Shown: piece by piece, positions 1-12,700 of the stretch | Numbering within the stretch: position 1 is the stretch's first letter | Layout: each line of letters begins with the position of its first letter | Assembly: GCF_950023065.1 (NCBI RefSeq) | Contig: NC_088680.1 | Coordinates: forward strand, 8,978,559-9,042,558 | Direction: 5' to 3' | From: Planococcus citri | Taxonomy: Eukaryota; Arthropoda; Insecta; Hemiptera; Pseudococcidae | DNA length: 64,000 bases | Made by a program: the position numbers and the translations under genes | Notes under the pieces: generated by a model | What the model was told of the DNA's origin: nothing | Database searches by the model: none | The model's input: the letters and a program-made list of their open reading frames with translations, nothing else

Positions 1-1140
1 GCCTCAGAGGTACCTGTGAAAAGAAAAACGAAGAACAAAGTACAAAGTTTTTCTTTAATTTGAGCAATAAAGAAGTAAAAATATTACGTCCCGTGGTAGG
101 TATCGATGAGTAGATTGGAGCAATCTCATGAGTAACTTGAAATGATCGTGAATAGCTTGAGGTAGTCATGTGAGCAGCTGGAATTGAGACGTTTAAACTG
201 GTACAGACGTGTCGAGTGCCAGCATCTGTGAAAATAAAGAGTTAGCACTCTGAGGTAAATTATGAGTAGAGATATGAGTAGTTACCTGAGTCTGGCTCCA
301 GTGAGAAGAATTCCAGCGAGAATCTGAAACAGAAAGAAGAAAGAGCAAGGTTAGTGAGAAGCTCACCTGAGTAGTGTCACAGGTTCCAGTTCAGATTAAT
401 GAAGCAATCCAGAGCTCCAGACAAGATTCCAATCCAAGGATGGTGTAGAATTAAGGTTAACATAGTAATGTAATTAGATTATGATTTCATGTAAACATGT
501 TTAGATATGTTAATCTTAAGTTCGCGTATTATTATAAGATTCTGCACGAGTAGCCAGATAGGGTCTGATAGGGTCTTAGGACGAGTAGGCCACATCTGTG
601 ATACGAGGCGGGGCAGGGGGAGCCCAAGTACTCTACGAGACGCTGAGTAGGCCTCTTTTAGGCTGCGTATCCAGACGGGCCCCCGAGCTATACCCAGCCG
701 GGGCATTATGTAGAGGGTACTTGGGACTCCATGTTACCACTCTACAGTGGTAATTTGATGCCCAGGCAGGCGGCAACACTGCAACCGGTACAGCGCCATC
801 TGGTGTACTGGTTCAGTGGAGACGACGGCCGAGATTGCCGAAGCGAGCCGCCTTGCAGTTTTCTAACCATCTTCATAAAGAGTAGTAATAAGTTTAACGC
901 TGGCTTATGCCAACTCTGTCTGTTAGGAAACGCCTCATCACCAGCAGAATCTTTCGTGTATACGAATGGTATCGAATAGTATCGTAGCAACGTTCTTATT
1001 CACTGTACATCAAATGAGAGATATAAATATATGGTGAAACGTATGTATTTGTGTTGATCATTGATTTACGACGAGTTGTGGAGAGTAGTAGTTGGGTAGA
1101 CTGAGATAGGTATTTATACCTTGCGGGTTCAGCGTTCTAT
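1..1140. other. Base-balanced non-coding segment, origin unknown
   Basis: This stretch, and especially about 560-960, is visibly richer in G+C than the rest of the window. It lacks the A/T homopolymer runs that dominate elsewhere. Open frames on both strands are under 85 codons and match no domain I know. AATAAA occurs near 66 and 233. The segment could be the end of a mobile element or an untranslated exon, but I see no terminal repeat, tRNA-like primer site or protein motif. No LIM1 domain of apterous is encoded here. Confidence 0.3.
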
Positions 1141-3000
1141 ACGAACTGGGTTGTTTTAGGGTTAAGGTACCAGGTGGCATAAGTAAGACTTTTCCCCTAA
1201 ACCATAAGAACCCTTAGTTTTACCCTAACAATAGCGATCTTTTTTCAGATATAATGGGTTATTCATGGTCGATTTTGTGTTATCAACCATTATTTACCTG
1301 GTTTAAATCCAAAATTTTGCTCAAAAACATTTTTAAATCAAAAAAAAATTGGCCAATTTTTCGCTTCAAAAAGGACATATAATTCGAAATGTTTGAGCGC
1401 TTACCGCTAACACACAGTTTCCTCCAGACTGAAGGTGCATAGTATTTCATATAGTTAGATAGTGGGAAAATAAGATAAAATCGTCACCATGTTCAAATAT
1501 GCACATTTCTAAACTTCACAAGCACTCAAACTTTCAAACAGTTTTTTCTCAAACTACAACTTTCACACATATGTCCTTTTTGCTATGACGTCTTCAATTC
1601 CTGGAAAGATTCTCCAATTTTGACAAATCTCACTCAAAATGTTAGTTTTGATGTAAAACCATCCAGTGGATTTTTTTCAACAAAATCTTTTACATTTCCT
1701 TTTTTTTGGGGGGGGGGGGGGGGTGAAAATTACAAAAATTTGTAGGTAATATATTTTTTGTGGGGCTCAAAAATGGGTGCTACATGCTCCAAAAAAGTCC
1801 AAATCTCGCTTTTAAAAAAAAATGTTTTTTCGTCATCTTTAGTCGTGTTTGGACTTCCAAGGTCCAGATTTTTTGAAAAAAAAAAAATTTCATGCAAAGT
1901 ATTACTTACGTGAAAATACACGAAAATTACAGTTTTCCATTTTTGAGCCTCAAACGTAGGTGAAAACTAATACCTAGTTCAGTGGCAAATAACAGCAAGG
2001 AAGCTGCATTTCGCGATGAAAGAATGAAAATCATTCCAGGTCAAAATTCTTCTAAATGATTTTTTTTTTTCAAAACCTCACTTTTAGTCCTGCAGCAATG
2101 TTAGAAGGTCTCCAAATTTATAAAAATTTAAAAAATGTGATTATGGCGAGATTTTTAAAAAAATTAGTAACCTAGTAGATCCAATTCTTTTTAGAAATTT
2201 GGAAAAGGAAAATTTTACTTTCTCATCATTCAGGGAGGAGGGAGTCAAAACTATTAAATTGGGGGTTTCTCGCGAAAATTGACCAAGTCCAACGATTAGA
2301 GCGTGAAAACAAGGAAGACTTGATTTTTTCACATTTTCCTCATTTTCTTGAGGGGATCAAGTTTCATATTGGGTGGTGGAAAAACCAATAAGTAATGATT
2401 TTCCAATGAAAATTTGAATTCGAGAATTATTGGAATATAAAACCGTGAGAATTTTTTGGATTTTCCACTTTTTTTTCAAACTTCTGATATGCTTCCGCCT
2501 CACTCAATTTTAACTTCGGATGACTAAAATTTCCCGTCTCCCCCCCCCCCTATCACTCTCAATGAAAATCAACTGCTTCAGATAAAGAAGGGAGGTGGTT
2601 CCTAAAAAAAACACCAAATTTTTTCACAACCCTCGATTAGAGCCATCCTGTAGTGAACCCTCCTCTCTCCTTTCTCAAGCTAAATACCAAATAACGAGGA
2701 AAAATTTCACTTTTGAGAGGCTATTTTTATTTCAATAATTCGGCAGGTCAAACCACCACCCCCTCCCTTCAAGGCCCGAGGATTTAATACCAAACACATA
2801 ACCCAGAAGTCGTTTCATATTATTAAGCAAGATATTCTCCAGTAATAGATATAAAGATTGGTTGGGGAGAGAGGGGGGTTAAAAAGGGTATACATAGAGC
2901 CTCCTAACGTATAAGTATTAAACATGACACCGTTGCTGATGGTATGGTATGAAATTTCACCCTTCAGTTTATACGTAATTCGTTTATTGTTACCGTATAC
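1141..3000. other. AT-rich intronic DNA, no gene seen
   Basis: Presumed intron of apterous upstream of the LIM2 exon. It is AT-rich with many A and T runs, a G run of about 17 at 1707-1723 and a C run near 2540. No reading frame with a recognisable domain and no clear inverted repeat was found. Confidence 0.4.
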
Positions 3001-3425
3001 CATACCTACCGTCGTACAGTATAAAAGGTAAGTAAACTCGAACGCCGCCGCGATAATCAGACTTAAGTAAACAAACCAAGTACCCTTTCGAGTGTCAGCT
3101 TATACTCGATTGTAAACAAGATTCGTGTTAATGAAACGTGTACCTACCGTGCTTTGGCTGGTGTGTAACATTGTACATAGATATTTAAAATAACTTGTTT
3201 TTCTTTCCTCATTTTTTCCCCTCTCTATACCGATTCGATTCGTTTGGCGATGATGAAGAAGGAAAAATATATACCCTATAGCTTAGCCAAAGTCTATATT
3301 TATACCTTTACTTTTATAGGATATCGTAGATTTGTTTACAATACGTTATACTATACCTTAATAATTCGAGGTGTTGAAGCTTTTAACCTACGTATAAAAA
3401 AAAACTCCATTTTAACCCGTGACAG
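3001..3425 (+). other. ap: Unique intron flank and 3' splice site before the LIM2 exon
   Basis: Low-repeat sequence immediately upstream of the LIM2 exon. It ends in a 3' splice site (…aacccgtgacag, AG at 3424-3425). TATAAAAGG at 3020-3028 resembles a TATA box, but no cap-site evidence supports an internal promoter. An ATG frame runs through this flank from 3244 into the exon, but it has no known domain before 3426. Confidence 0.4.
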
Positions 3426-3796
3426 ATTATTCGGTATCAAGAGATGCGCTCGATGCCAGAACGGTATCTCTTCGAGGGAGCTGGTAATGCGAGCTCGAGA
3501 TGACGTCTACCACGTGCACTGCTTCACCTGCGCATCCTGCGGAGTACGTCTGGCCAAAGGTGACCACTTCGGTGTACGCGACGGTCTCATATACTGCAGA
3601 CCGCATTACGAAACATTACGCCATAGAGATTACTTCGGGCCCGTTGAACTGGAGCCTTTAAGCCCCGGAGCATTCTGGAATAATGGATATGGCAACGAGA
3701 GCATCAAAGGTAGACCAAGAAAACGTAAAATCGAGTATATGCCCGAAGACGTGGCAACAGATTTGACCATGATGAAGATACCCAATGTTGTTACAG
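3426..3796 (+). CDS. ap: apterous exon: LIM2 domain and basic motif
   Basis: The exon enters after the AG at 3425 with one base completing a split codon and ends ACA-G before gtattgg. It encodes LFGIKRCARC onward. The zinc ligands follow the LIM pattern: CARC, then HVHC with CFTC and CASC spacing, then CRPH at the end (3445-3606). RELVMRARDDVYH and KGDHFGVRDGLIYCR are typical of apterous/LHX2 LIM2. After the finger come an acidic/proline stretch and KGRPRKRKIE (about 3706-3735), a conserved likely nuclear-localisation motif in LHX2 and apterous. The frame stays open past the donor to 3954, but that extension is hydrophobic intron sequence and not part of the protein. Confidence 0.93.
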
Positions 3797-6700
3797 GTAT
3801 TGGAATTTTTTTTCTTATCCGAACCCTTCTCTTACGAGTAGGTCTCATGCTTGCTGCTTGCTGGTACATCTGCGTACTTTGTTGTTGTTATCCATACCTA
3901 CCTACAATGCTGACTAATGTCCATTTTACGACCACAAATACTGCCGCACAGTAATCGTAAAATTACCTGGTAATAAAACACGCGCCCAGTCAAATTAAAG
4001 TGTATTAATTTCTTATATACCTTCTTTCCTATCGCTCTCTTTCAGTCTCGTATTCCTTTACCCAGATCTTTATTGTAGTCTCGTTAAATCGTATAGGTAT
4101 TCTTATGCATTCTTTTTCTCGATACCGTAAATCTTATCGTTCGATTACAACTAATTCGCGGCTATTAAAAGTTTTAATTTGGGTGCCCAGTCGTATCGAG
4201 TGTTTAGTTGTTGCCATTGCGGATCGCGGTTTGAATTTGATGAATGGAGGAATCATATAAGATCAAATCTGGGTATTTGGAAAGTCTAGTGATTGAAGGT
4301 TTTTGAGTGGAAAAGTTGAGAGTTGGAATGAAGTTGATTTTTTGGTTGAGAAATATCGTAGAAGAGCTTTTTTTTCAATTGTTGAAATGTCTTGATTTTA
4401 TTGAAAGTTGATACATTTTCATGTTGGGATGAAAAATCTTCATCAAAGTTGTGCTTTCTAATTTTTGCTGAGCATGTCTCACAAGGAAGATGATGATATT
4501 TCAACTTGCACCAAAATTACTAACCGAACGAAGCTAGATCGAAAGAGCATGCAAAAATGATTTTTGGTAAAATTTGATGATCATTTTTACGGGGAAAACT
4601 GGTGATCATTTTTTTTTTTGTTAAAAATTGGTGATCATTTTTAGTGAAAATTGATGATAGCGTTTTGATGAAAATTAGTGATGATTTCTTTGGTGAAAAT
4701 TGATGAAAATTTGTGGAGAAAATTGGTGATGATATTGGTAAAAATTTGCAGTGAATGATTTTTTGGTAAAAATTAGTGATCATTTTAGGCAAAAATTGGT
4801 GATCAGTTTTTAGTGAAAGTTGGTCAAAATTTTTGGTGAAAATTGATGGTAGGTTTTTGATGAAAATTGGTGATGATTTCTGGTGAAAAATAATCATTAT
4901 TTTTTGGTGCAAATTGTTGATGATTTTTGGTAAAGTTTGACGACCATTTTATGGTGAAAACTGGTGATGATTTTTGGCGAAAATTGGTGATGATTTTTAG
5001 TGGAAATTGATGTTGATTTTAGGCGAAAATTGGTGATGATTTCAAGTAAAAAAATATTATTATCATTTTTTGGTAAAAATAGTTGAAAATTTGTGGAAAT
5101 GAATTGGTGATGATTCTTAACCATTTTTGGTGATGAAAATTGGTGAAAATTTGGATTTTTCGGTGAAAACTGGTGATAATTTTCAGTGAAAATTGGTGAT
5201 AATTAATTTTTAGTGATTTTTTTGAATTTTTTCAGAGAACGTGGCAATCAATTTTGGCACTAAAAATTGAGTTTTGGCTCATTTTAAACCTATTTTTATT
5301 TGCAACTTGGGCAATTTCCAAGCAAACACCTTGATGTTTTTTTTTACATCAATTTTTGACTATCTGTAACCAGGTATTTTCTACGCCAAGTGAATGATCA
5401 CACTTGAGATGTTAGCCTGAAAATTGCCCTAATTGCGAATTAACTCGTTCAACGCAGGTTGAGAATAAGCCAGAGCTCGATTTTTGACATTTCAAGTAAA
5501 TTTTTGCGCCATCTGGATAAATTCAAAAAATTCCGAAAAAACCGAAAATCGTTCTAGAAATTTCAGAATGGTTTGAAATCGCAAAATTCGCTCTTCAGAA
5601 CCGATTTTCATAGTTTTTTACTGGAAAAGTATCAAAATTCTTCATTTCTTAGAGCTTTGTAAAAATCAGGACTTTGAGTGAATCCCTCTTTGTCCCATTT
5701 TCTCTCAAACTCTGTCCTCAATCATCAAAACCTAATGTCCTTTACTCGTATGAAACCTTTTCACTTAATTTTGTCCTTCGCAATAGCTCATTCGCTTCCC
5801 AAACGACACATACAATTCACCTAAAATTTGACAAGAATTACGTTCTTATATCTACTTAAACGATGCGTGCTAAATGGCTAATATCGTAATGCACGCTATT
5901 GCGTAGGTGGTTCGAAAGATACGATAAAACAAGATACACTACACTCGAGTAGGTATCCCAGGTACTGGTACACTACACGATGCTGCAAATTAATCGAATA
6001 TTCTAATCATAAACGCTTCCATGAGAATCGCATCTTCACTCTACACTCCTCTTCGCCATCTTTACACCATTACACCCTTTGTGAAGTAATTCACCGCACA
6101 TTGAGAGAAGGTGTCCGGTACAAGATTTTGATCCATTTTACTACTCGTACATTAACGATGCATACCGTTGGAAAAAATTCATATCTTTTACATTCGCCAT
6201 TTACTCAGAAATGGTTTTTTTTTCTCTCTCTCTCTCGTTTTAGGCGAGAATCTAGATTTCGAACACAATTTTCTCATATACTTACACTCTAAAATATGCT
6301 CCATCTCTAGGTCCACGGAATGGTACCTGGCTGTTATCGCGTTAATTGGGTATTCCAGTATGCGCGCTTTCTTGCTGTAGCGTGTTCGGTGTGGGCCACC
6401 CATGATACGCTCGGGCTTCGGATTAAGCACGGTTTTAATTTATGTCTCACTTCTGTATATCGATAGATAGTCGTCCGTTGAAATATATGCGTATTATTTT
6501 TTAAATCGTTGTCAATAACATGAAAATTTTACTTACTAATTGACCATATATTTCGAAGAATTTGGGTATACTTACCGAAAAATCGTAAATTATTTTCAAA
6601 ATAGATGATCCGCTTTTAACGTCGTCGTGAGATGTTTTTTTTATTTATTTTTATTTAAATGGTGACAAGGTTTTTTTTTTATTCTTTGGGTTACTCGTTT

Positions 6701-9700
6701 GTGTTTTGTTTAAAGAGTCAGGTGGCTTGTATAGAAAGACAAAAGGGAATAGTTGGACTATTTCTCGAGCATGGCACAATGGTATTTAAAATTCAAAAAA
6801 AAAATCCATCGAATTTTGAAACCACTGAAGTGGATTTTTACTGAGATTAAACTGGATCAAATTTTAAAATTTTCAAAGAAAAATTTTGGGGGAATAATTT
6901 TCAATTTTTCTAAAAAAATGGATTATTTGATGTAAAATACATTTATTGCTCAATTTCTTATGACAAAAAATCAAGTTCTGGAAACAAAAAAAAAACAGAA
7001 TTGTAGAGGATAAAATTTTACATGAAACATATGTTCAGCGATTAAATTTTTTTTGTGGACTGAAACTTGAAAAAAATCTGTTTCAAAAAATCAAATTTGA
7101 ACTTTTTTTGAGACCTTCCGATTTTTAAAAATCCCGGAACTATAATTTCAAAATTTGGGAAAAAAACCACAGAATCATAAATTTTGAAGATATTTACGTC
7201 AATGAATTTTTCTAGATGGGATTCGCAAAACCATGGGGGAGGAGCACGAAGCCCCAAAATTTTTGGTAGTATGTGAAAAAAAGTAATATTTCTTGTGACG
7301 TAATCTTTTTTCCAATTAAACACTTCCAATGCCCACCCTCCATTGACCACTTTCTTCTTCTTCATCGTTCACTCTTATCCGAGCATTGTGACTATGATGG
7401 AACGGGAGCCTCCCCAATCAGCTGCCTCCAACCTTCTTTGTCTTCAGCCTGTCTGGTGCACTCCCTGAGGGTGAGCTGAGCCCTGTAGCCTTTTTGACAA
7501 GGTCTGTGTACCTTATGGGTCCATGAGATTCTAAGCATTCGTCTATAGCAATACATTTCAAATGCATCTATGCGGCTCTGATCTGTTTTCTTAACTGCCC
7601 ATATCCGTCTCCGAGGCATATAGGAATATTGAAAATACGAGCGTTTTTACAATCTTTAATTTTGTTCTCTTGGTGATTCCATGGCTTTTCCAGATTCAGT
7701 GGAGTTTTCCTACAGCTGTTTTTGTAATCGATGGACGTTTTCTTATCTCATCTTCTGAACCTCCATTGTTGGTTATTAGGGAGCCTAAATATACAAAGCT
7801 TTGTACCACTTCTATTCCATCTACGAGGGATAGCCAATATGTGAGTTTCACATGGCTGAAAAATTATGAACGTGTGGACATTTTTTGACCAATATTGGAG
7901 GAAATATAATTCAAACATTCGACCAGATCTGACATTTATTTTGCATTTGGGTAAAAATTCTGTCCAAAAATGATATACCTATTTTAGAACAAATTAATTT
8001 TCCAAGCTAACAAAAGAAAAATTCATTGGAAAATTGATTGAGAACCACTCAAGACATAACATACTAACATTATTTTGATTCAATCAAAATCCAAATGAAG
8101 TAGATTGTTCAGTGATAATCTGCTGAATGTCAGCATTGTTAAAAGTCACTCAGCACAAGAAATTTTGCAACCATCACATGAACAATTTACAGCGCCAAAT
8201 AACGTTCTAACTTGAAATAACATTCGTATGATATGTTTTGAGTAATTCTTGATAAATTTTAGTCATAATTATTACAACTGAAAAAAATTTTTTTTTTGAT
8301 CAAATACCACATTTGGACGGCATTTTTTTCTAGCACTCTACTAATCACACAGTAAAATACAAACAACACACCCAAATGTAAAATAAATTTTGTCACATCT
8401 GGTCGAATGTTTGAACTACATTTCCTCCAATTTTGGTCATAAAATGTCCATGTGTTCATAAATTTTCAGCCATGTGAAACTTACATATTGACTATCCCGC
8501 ACAGGGCCAGACCCATAGAACACGTGGTCTACCGAGATATCCCATTTCAGCCCCCTGATTTTGGGCTCCTTAATTAATCAGCCAAATTTTTTTCTCCCCT
8601 TTTTTAAAGTGCAGGACACTGAGCATAAAAATTCATTCAGAAATTTTTTAAGTGGCCCAGTTTTTACCTCATCGGCCCAAATATGTCACGGCCCACCGAG
8701 ATTTTCTCGGTAACTCAGTGGGTGGGTCTGGGCCTGATCCCGCATATCAATTGCAGCTCAGGTTGGTTGTCCTTCATCCTATGTTTTATCCTCATCTTAG
8801 TCCTCAGTTTGTTCACCTTCAGACCCCTGGCTAGATTAACTTGTTCAATCCCTCCCATGATCTTCATGTTATCAATGTTTTCAACCAGTATTATGGTGTC
8901 ATCTGGGTATCTCATGAGGATTCAATATTTTCCTGCCTCCTAGCGTAACTCCTTTCTTCCATCCCTCTAGAGCTTCCCTCATTATCCATTCTCCATATGC
9001 TTTGAACAGCATTGGGCTATGAATGCATCCCTGCCTCACTCCTTTACCTCGTCTTGAAGTGATCAGTCAGTTCCCCTTCTACCTTTACATGTGCGTTGTT
9101 GTTTTTGTACAGGTTCTTCATTGGGTCTATCAAGTGTTTTAGTACTCCCATTTTTCTAAGGTATAATATCTTCCACTTAACGTTGTCAAAGGCTTTTTCA
9201 TAATCGATGAAGCAAAGGTAGATGGTTTTGTTGAATTCTTGAGCCTTTTCAATTATCTGACAAATGTTGAGGATTTGTTCTCTTGTTCCTCTTCCTGGAA
9301 CAAAACCTGCCTGTTCTGGAGGTATTTGAGGAAGTATGTATAAATGACTTGATATGTTCGTGTATGATGTTTATGAGTACCTTGCTGGCATGGGATATCA
9401 GGGAGATTAGAATTTGTGTGACATCAGGTTTTTGTGGGCTCAAAATTGACTCCTTTAAACCGGACAAAGCTAGATCAAAGAAGTATGCTAAAATGCATCA
9501 CTAGCTAAAATTTCAGGAGCTAAAGCGCAATTTTTGATTTTTGATGATTTTTTAAAAATCAAATTTAAGCCAAAAATGAGAAAAAAATCAAAATTTTACA
9601 AAATTCACATGAAAAGCTGAAATTTGGAACACGCCCCACTTTCGACCCACCAAATTGATTGGAAACTGTTTTGAACCGTTTTCAGCAGTTCTGGAGCATC

Positions 9701-12700
9701 CAGAATAGTAACTGAAGAGTGACACACCAAACCGTGAGCAAAATAGAAAATGATCAAAAAAACAGAACTTCTAACTTGAAAAAGTTGAATTGTTTAACAA
9801 TTTTTTGCTGAAAAAGCGAGACTTTCAGGCAATTTTTGGGAACAAAATGCAATTTTTTAACGATTATAAAGTGAGACAATGGACAATTTTAAAAAAAGAA
9901 GAGATTTTTGGCAATTTCTGGCGAAAAAAGCGAGACTTTTGGACAACTCCTGAAAAAAAATCTCTTATGCTGAAAATTTAGATTTTTTTGTCATTTTTTT
10001 GCAAAAAACAAAATTGTGACAATTTTAGAAAAAAGCAGGGCTTTTTAGCAATTATTTGCAAAATATTGTACTTTTTTCAATTTGTGAAATTTTTGAGAAT
10101 TTTGAAAAAAAATCAGACTTCTTTGGAAAATTTTTTGTTTAGGTAAAGAACGAGATTTTGGGACAATTTTTTGAAAAAGATGCGATATTTTTTAGAAATT
10201 TTGCTAAAAAGCGAGAATTTTTGGCAATTTTTGGCAATTTTTGGCGATTTTTGGCAAAAAGCAATACTTTGACGATTTTAGAAAACAGCAGGATTTTTTT
10301 ACCGATTATTGGCAAAAAATTATACTTTTTGCAATTTTTGACGAAAAATTGACTTTTTTCCAACTTTTTGTGAAGAGTCGAGACTTCTTGGCAATTTCTA
10401 GAAAAAATTGAGGAAATTAATTGAGAAGAAGGAAAAACTAAAATTAATCTCACCCTCAATTTTGGACTTCCCCCTTCCTCCTCTCTTTCCTGCTTCTCCT
10501 CACAATCGATTGTTGATAGTTTTGAGTCGTTCCATTAAAATCTGTATCATCTTTCTATTTTTCAAAAATGAATCACTGGAAGATTGAAAATCTTTTGAAA
10601 GCATCTGAACAGCTCGGAACCATCTCCAGCTGATTCAGACGAGGTAGAAATGTGATTTAAATCAATTTTCAATTTTTCCTGAATCAAGTTTCAAAATCTG
10701 TCATGGGATTTTGAATTTTCCAAAAATTCCAAAAATGATATCATTTATGGGTTAGAATCGCATCGACTGGCTCTTCCAAAACTTCATAAAACGAAATTTT
10801 CAGCCTATTTTGTGTCTATCTTTGTTTGGAAAATTCGGCTCTACCGAGTATATCACACCTGTGGACAAGTTTTTATCCACCACCATACACTATACAGTAT
10901 ACACGCATATTCCCAAGACGCAGAATTCATCTTATAGTTTTTACGATGATTGTCAAATAGATTTAAAATCTGATTATTTCGGATATAAGGTCTAAAAAGT
11001 GGTCACTACAAATAGACTCGGTGGAAACTGGTTATCGTATGTATACCTATACCTATATTATACAGAGGAGTAATGTGAGTAATTTTTTCACCGTTCCTAT
11101 ATAGCTTCGTTTAACAGCTGATGATTATCTTATTAAGATCTTTGAAGAAGTATTCAGTTCGCTTCGCCTGGACCGTGATTGCGACCGCAAACACCATTTA
11201 CCAAAATAAATTTTAGTCTATTAAGGAAACATAAACGACGGAAACCACCAGCGTGTATTTCGCTCCCATACGAGTATGCTTACTTTATATACCTCCTCGC
11301 ATTCGTACGTATAAAGATTTTTTACTTTTCAATGAGAAACTATGTCTTTTTAATGAGAGTGAATGTTTTTTTTTCTTTTTCAATTTATGCGTGTATTTTG
11401 TCTCCTAACAACCTTGTTAATAATATTGTTACATGGTAAATACATACAAACTTATTGAACCGGTTGATTTGATGGTATGAGTTTTCAGCTTGATGGAGAA
11501 TAATATGTTTCATTTTCGAATACAAACAGGTCGATGTAAACGGATTTTTCTCTTTTATTGTGTCATGTGGGTATTTTGTACATGTGCGAGTAGGTACTGG
11601 GTACAGGGTACGATTATGATTTGAGAGAGATTTTTATCGACAACAGATTAGGCTTACCCGAAAACCACCGATCAATTGACCAATTGTTACTACTCTATTG
11701 TGGAAGTGGGTGTTGCGGTTACGTTTTATTGAGTGAAATCTGCGATGAGGTTTTTTTTTACGATGTGGGAGATTGTGTGATGGATTATTTGAGGTGAGAA
11801 GTGACGTACCTTTTTTTTGGTAGAAGTGTGATTGTCTCGTGATGTTTTGAATGGAAATTCGATGCAAGATCTTACCATTGGATATGCATATTTCATGGAC
11901 TTCTGAATAGATGAACTTTTAGGAAGTTAATTCTGAGATCAGGGTTATCTTTTTATTCACTTTTTTGCCTTCAAATCATTAAGCATCCATTCTGGCAAAA
12001 AATGTGCTCAAAATTTTATTTTGACACTTCAGGAGAGGTTTCAAAAGGGCTTTTCAAAAATGTTTGTTTTTATGAAAAAAAGAAATCAGTCTCCTTGAAA
12101 ATTCCAGCTCTCCAAACCAAATTGAAATTATAGGTACTTGAGTTGTTTATGAAAACCCTCGATGTTGAAAAAAATAAAAAAAGATCCTAGGTATCTGTAT
12201 AATGTCATTTTCCGGAAAAAACCTCCTTTTGTACCTTCCAGTTGTTTTGAGTCCTTTGCATGGAGCCCCCGAAGTTGAAAAAAATCAGGAAAAATAGAAT
12301 AAATCAAACTGTAAGAAATTTCTCATTTGTTTCTCAATAAACCACATTTCAAAGGAAAACTTTCCTCACCCCCCCCCCATATTGGTTTTCTTGTATGAAG
12401 CCCCTCGAATTGAAAAAAAACAAAAACAAAAGTACAAAAGAATGATGTCTGTAATTTTTGTTGAAATTTTTGAATTCTTGATCAGAATCCTAATAAATAA
12501 TTCTATTTTGAAGAAACCCCTTTCTCTATCTCTCCCATAATGTTGACCCTTTTGTATTTATAGAGTGCAAAATTGGAAAAAATGAAAAATAAAGTTGCAG
12601 TTGAATCGATTTCGATGAAACTTGAAATCTCGTAAGGCCTCCACCATTCCTGACGAATCGTTTATTAACAAGTTGATCTGTTTTCAAACGAAGATTAATT

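Larger units (their letters stand above)
7392..9420 (-). mobile_element. Decayed non-LTR retrotransposon (endonuclease-reverse transcriptase type)
   Basis: Read on the minus strand, fragments run in order from about 9420. SHASKVLINIIHEHIKSFI is followed in another frame by PEQAGFVPGRGTREQI, FIDYEKAFDNVKW (catalytic Asp block), GELTDHF, GVRQGC, then RYPDDTIILVEN (polymerase YxDD box, here YPDD, near 8900). After an interruption come FVYLGSLITNNGGSEDEI, FSIFLYASET, FEMYCYRRMLRISWT and LRECTRQAEDKEGWRQLI at the C-terminal end near 7392. Several frameshifts and stops separate these blocks, so the copy is dead. It is 5' truncated and no endonuclease domain remains. Two later elements interrupt it (about 7826-8493 and 8502-8736). 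The clade is not assigned. Confidence 0.85.

Noticed and set aside
3244..3954. A 236-codon plus-strand frame as a complete single-exon LIM protein
   Set aside because: Only 3426-3796 matches LIM-homeodomain proteins. The N-terminal and C-terminal extensions have no similarity, and canonical splice sites bound the conserved part exactly.
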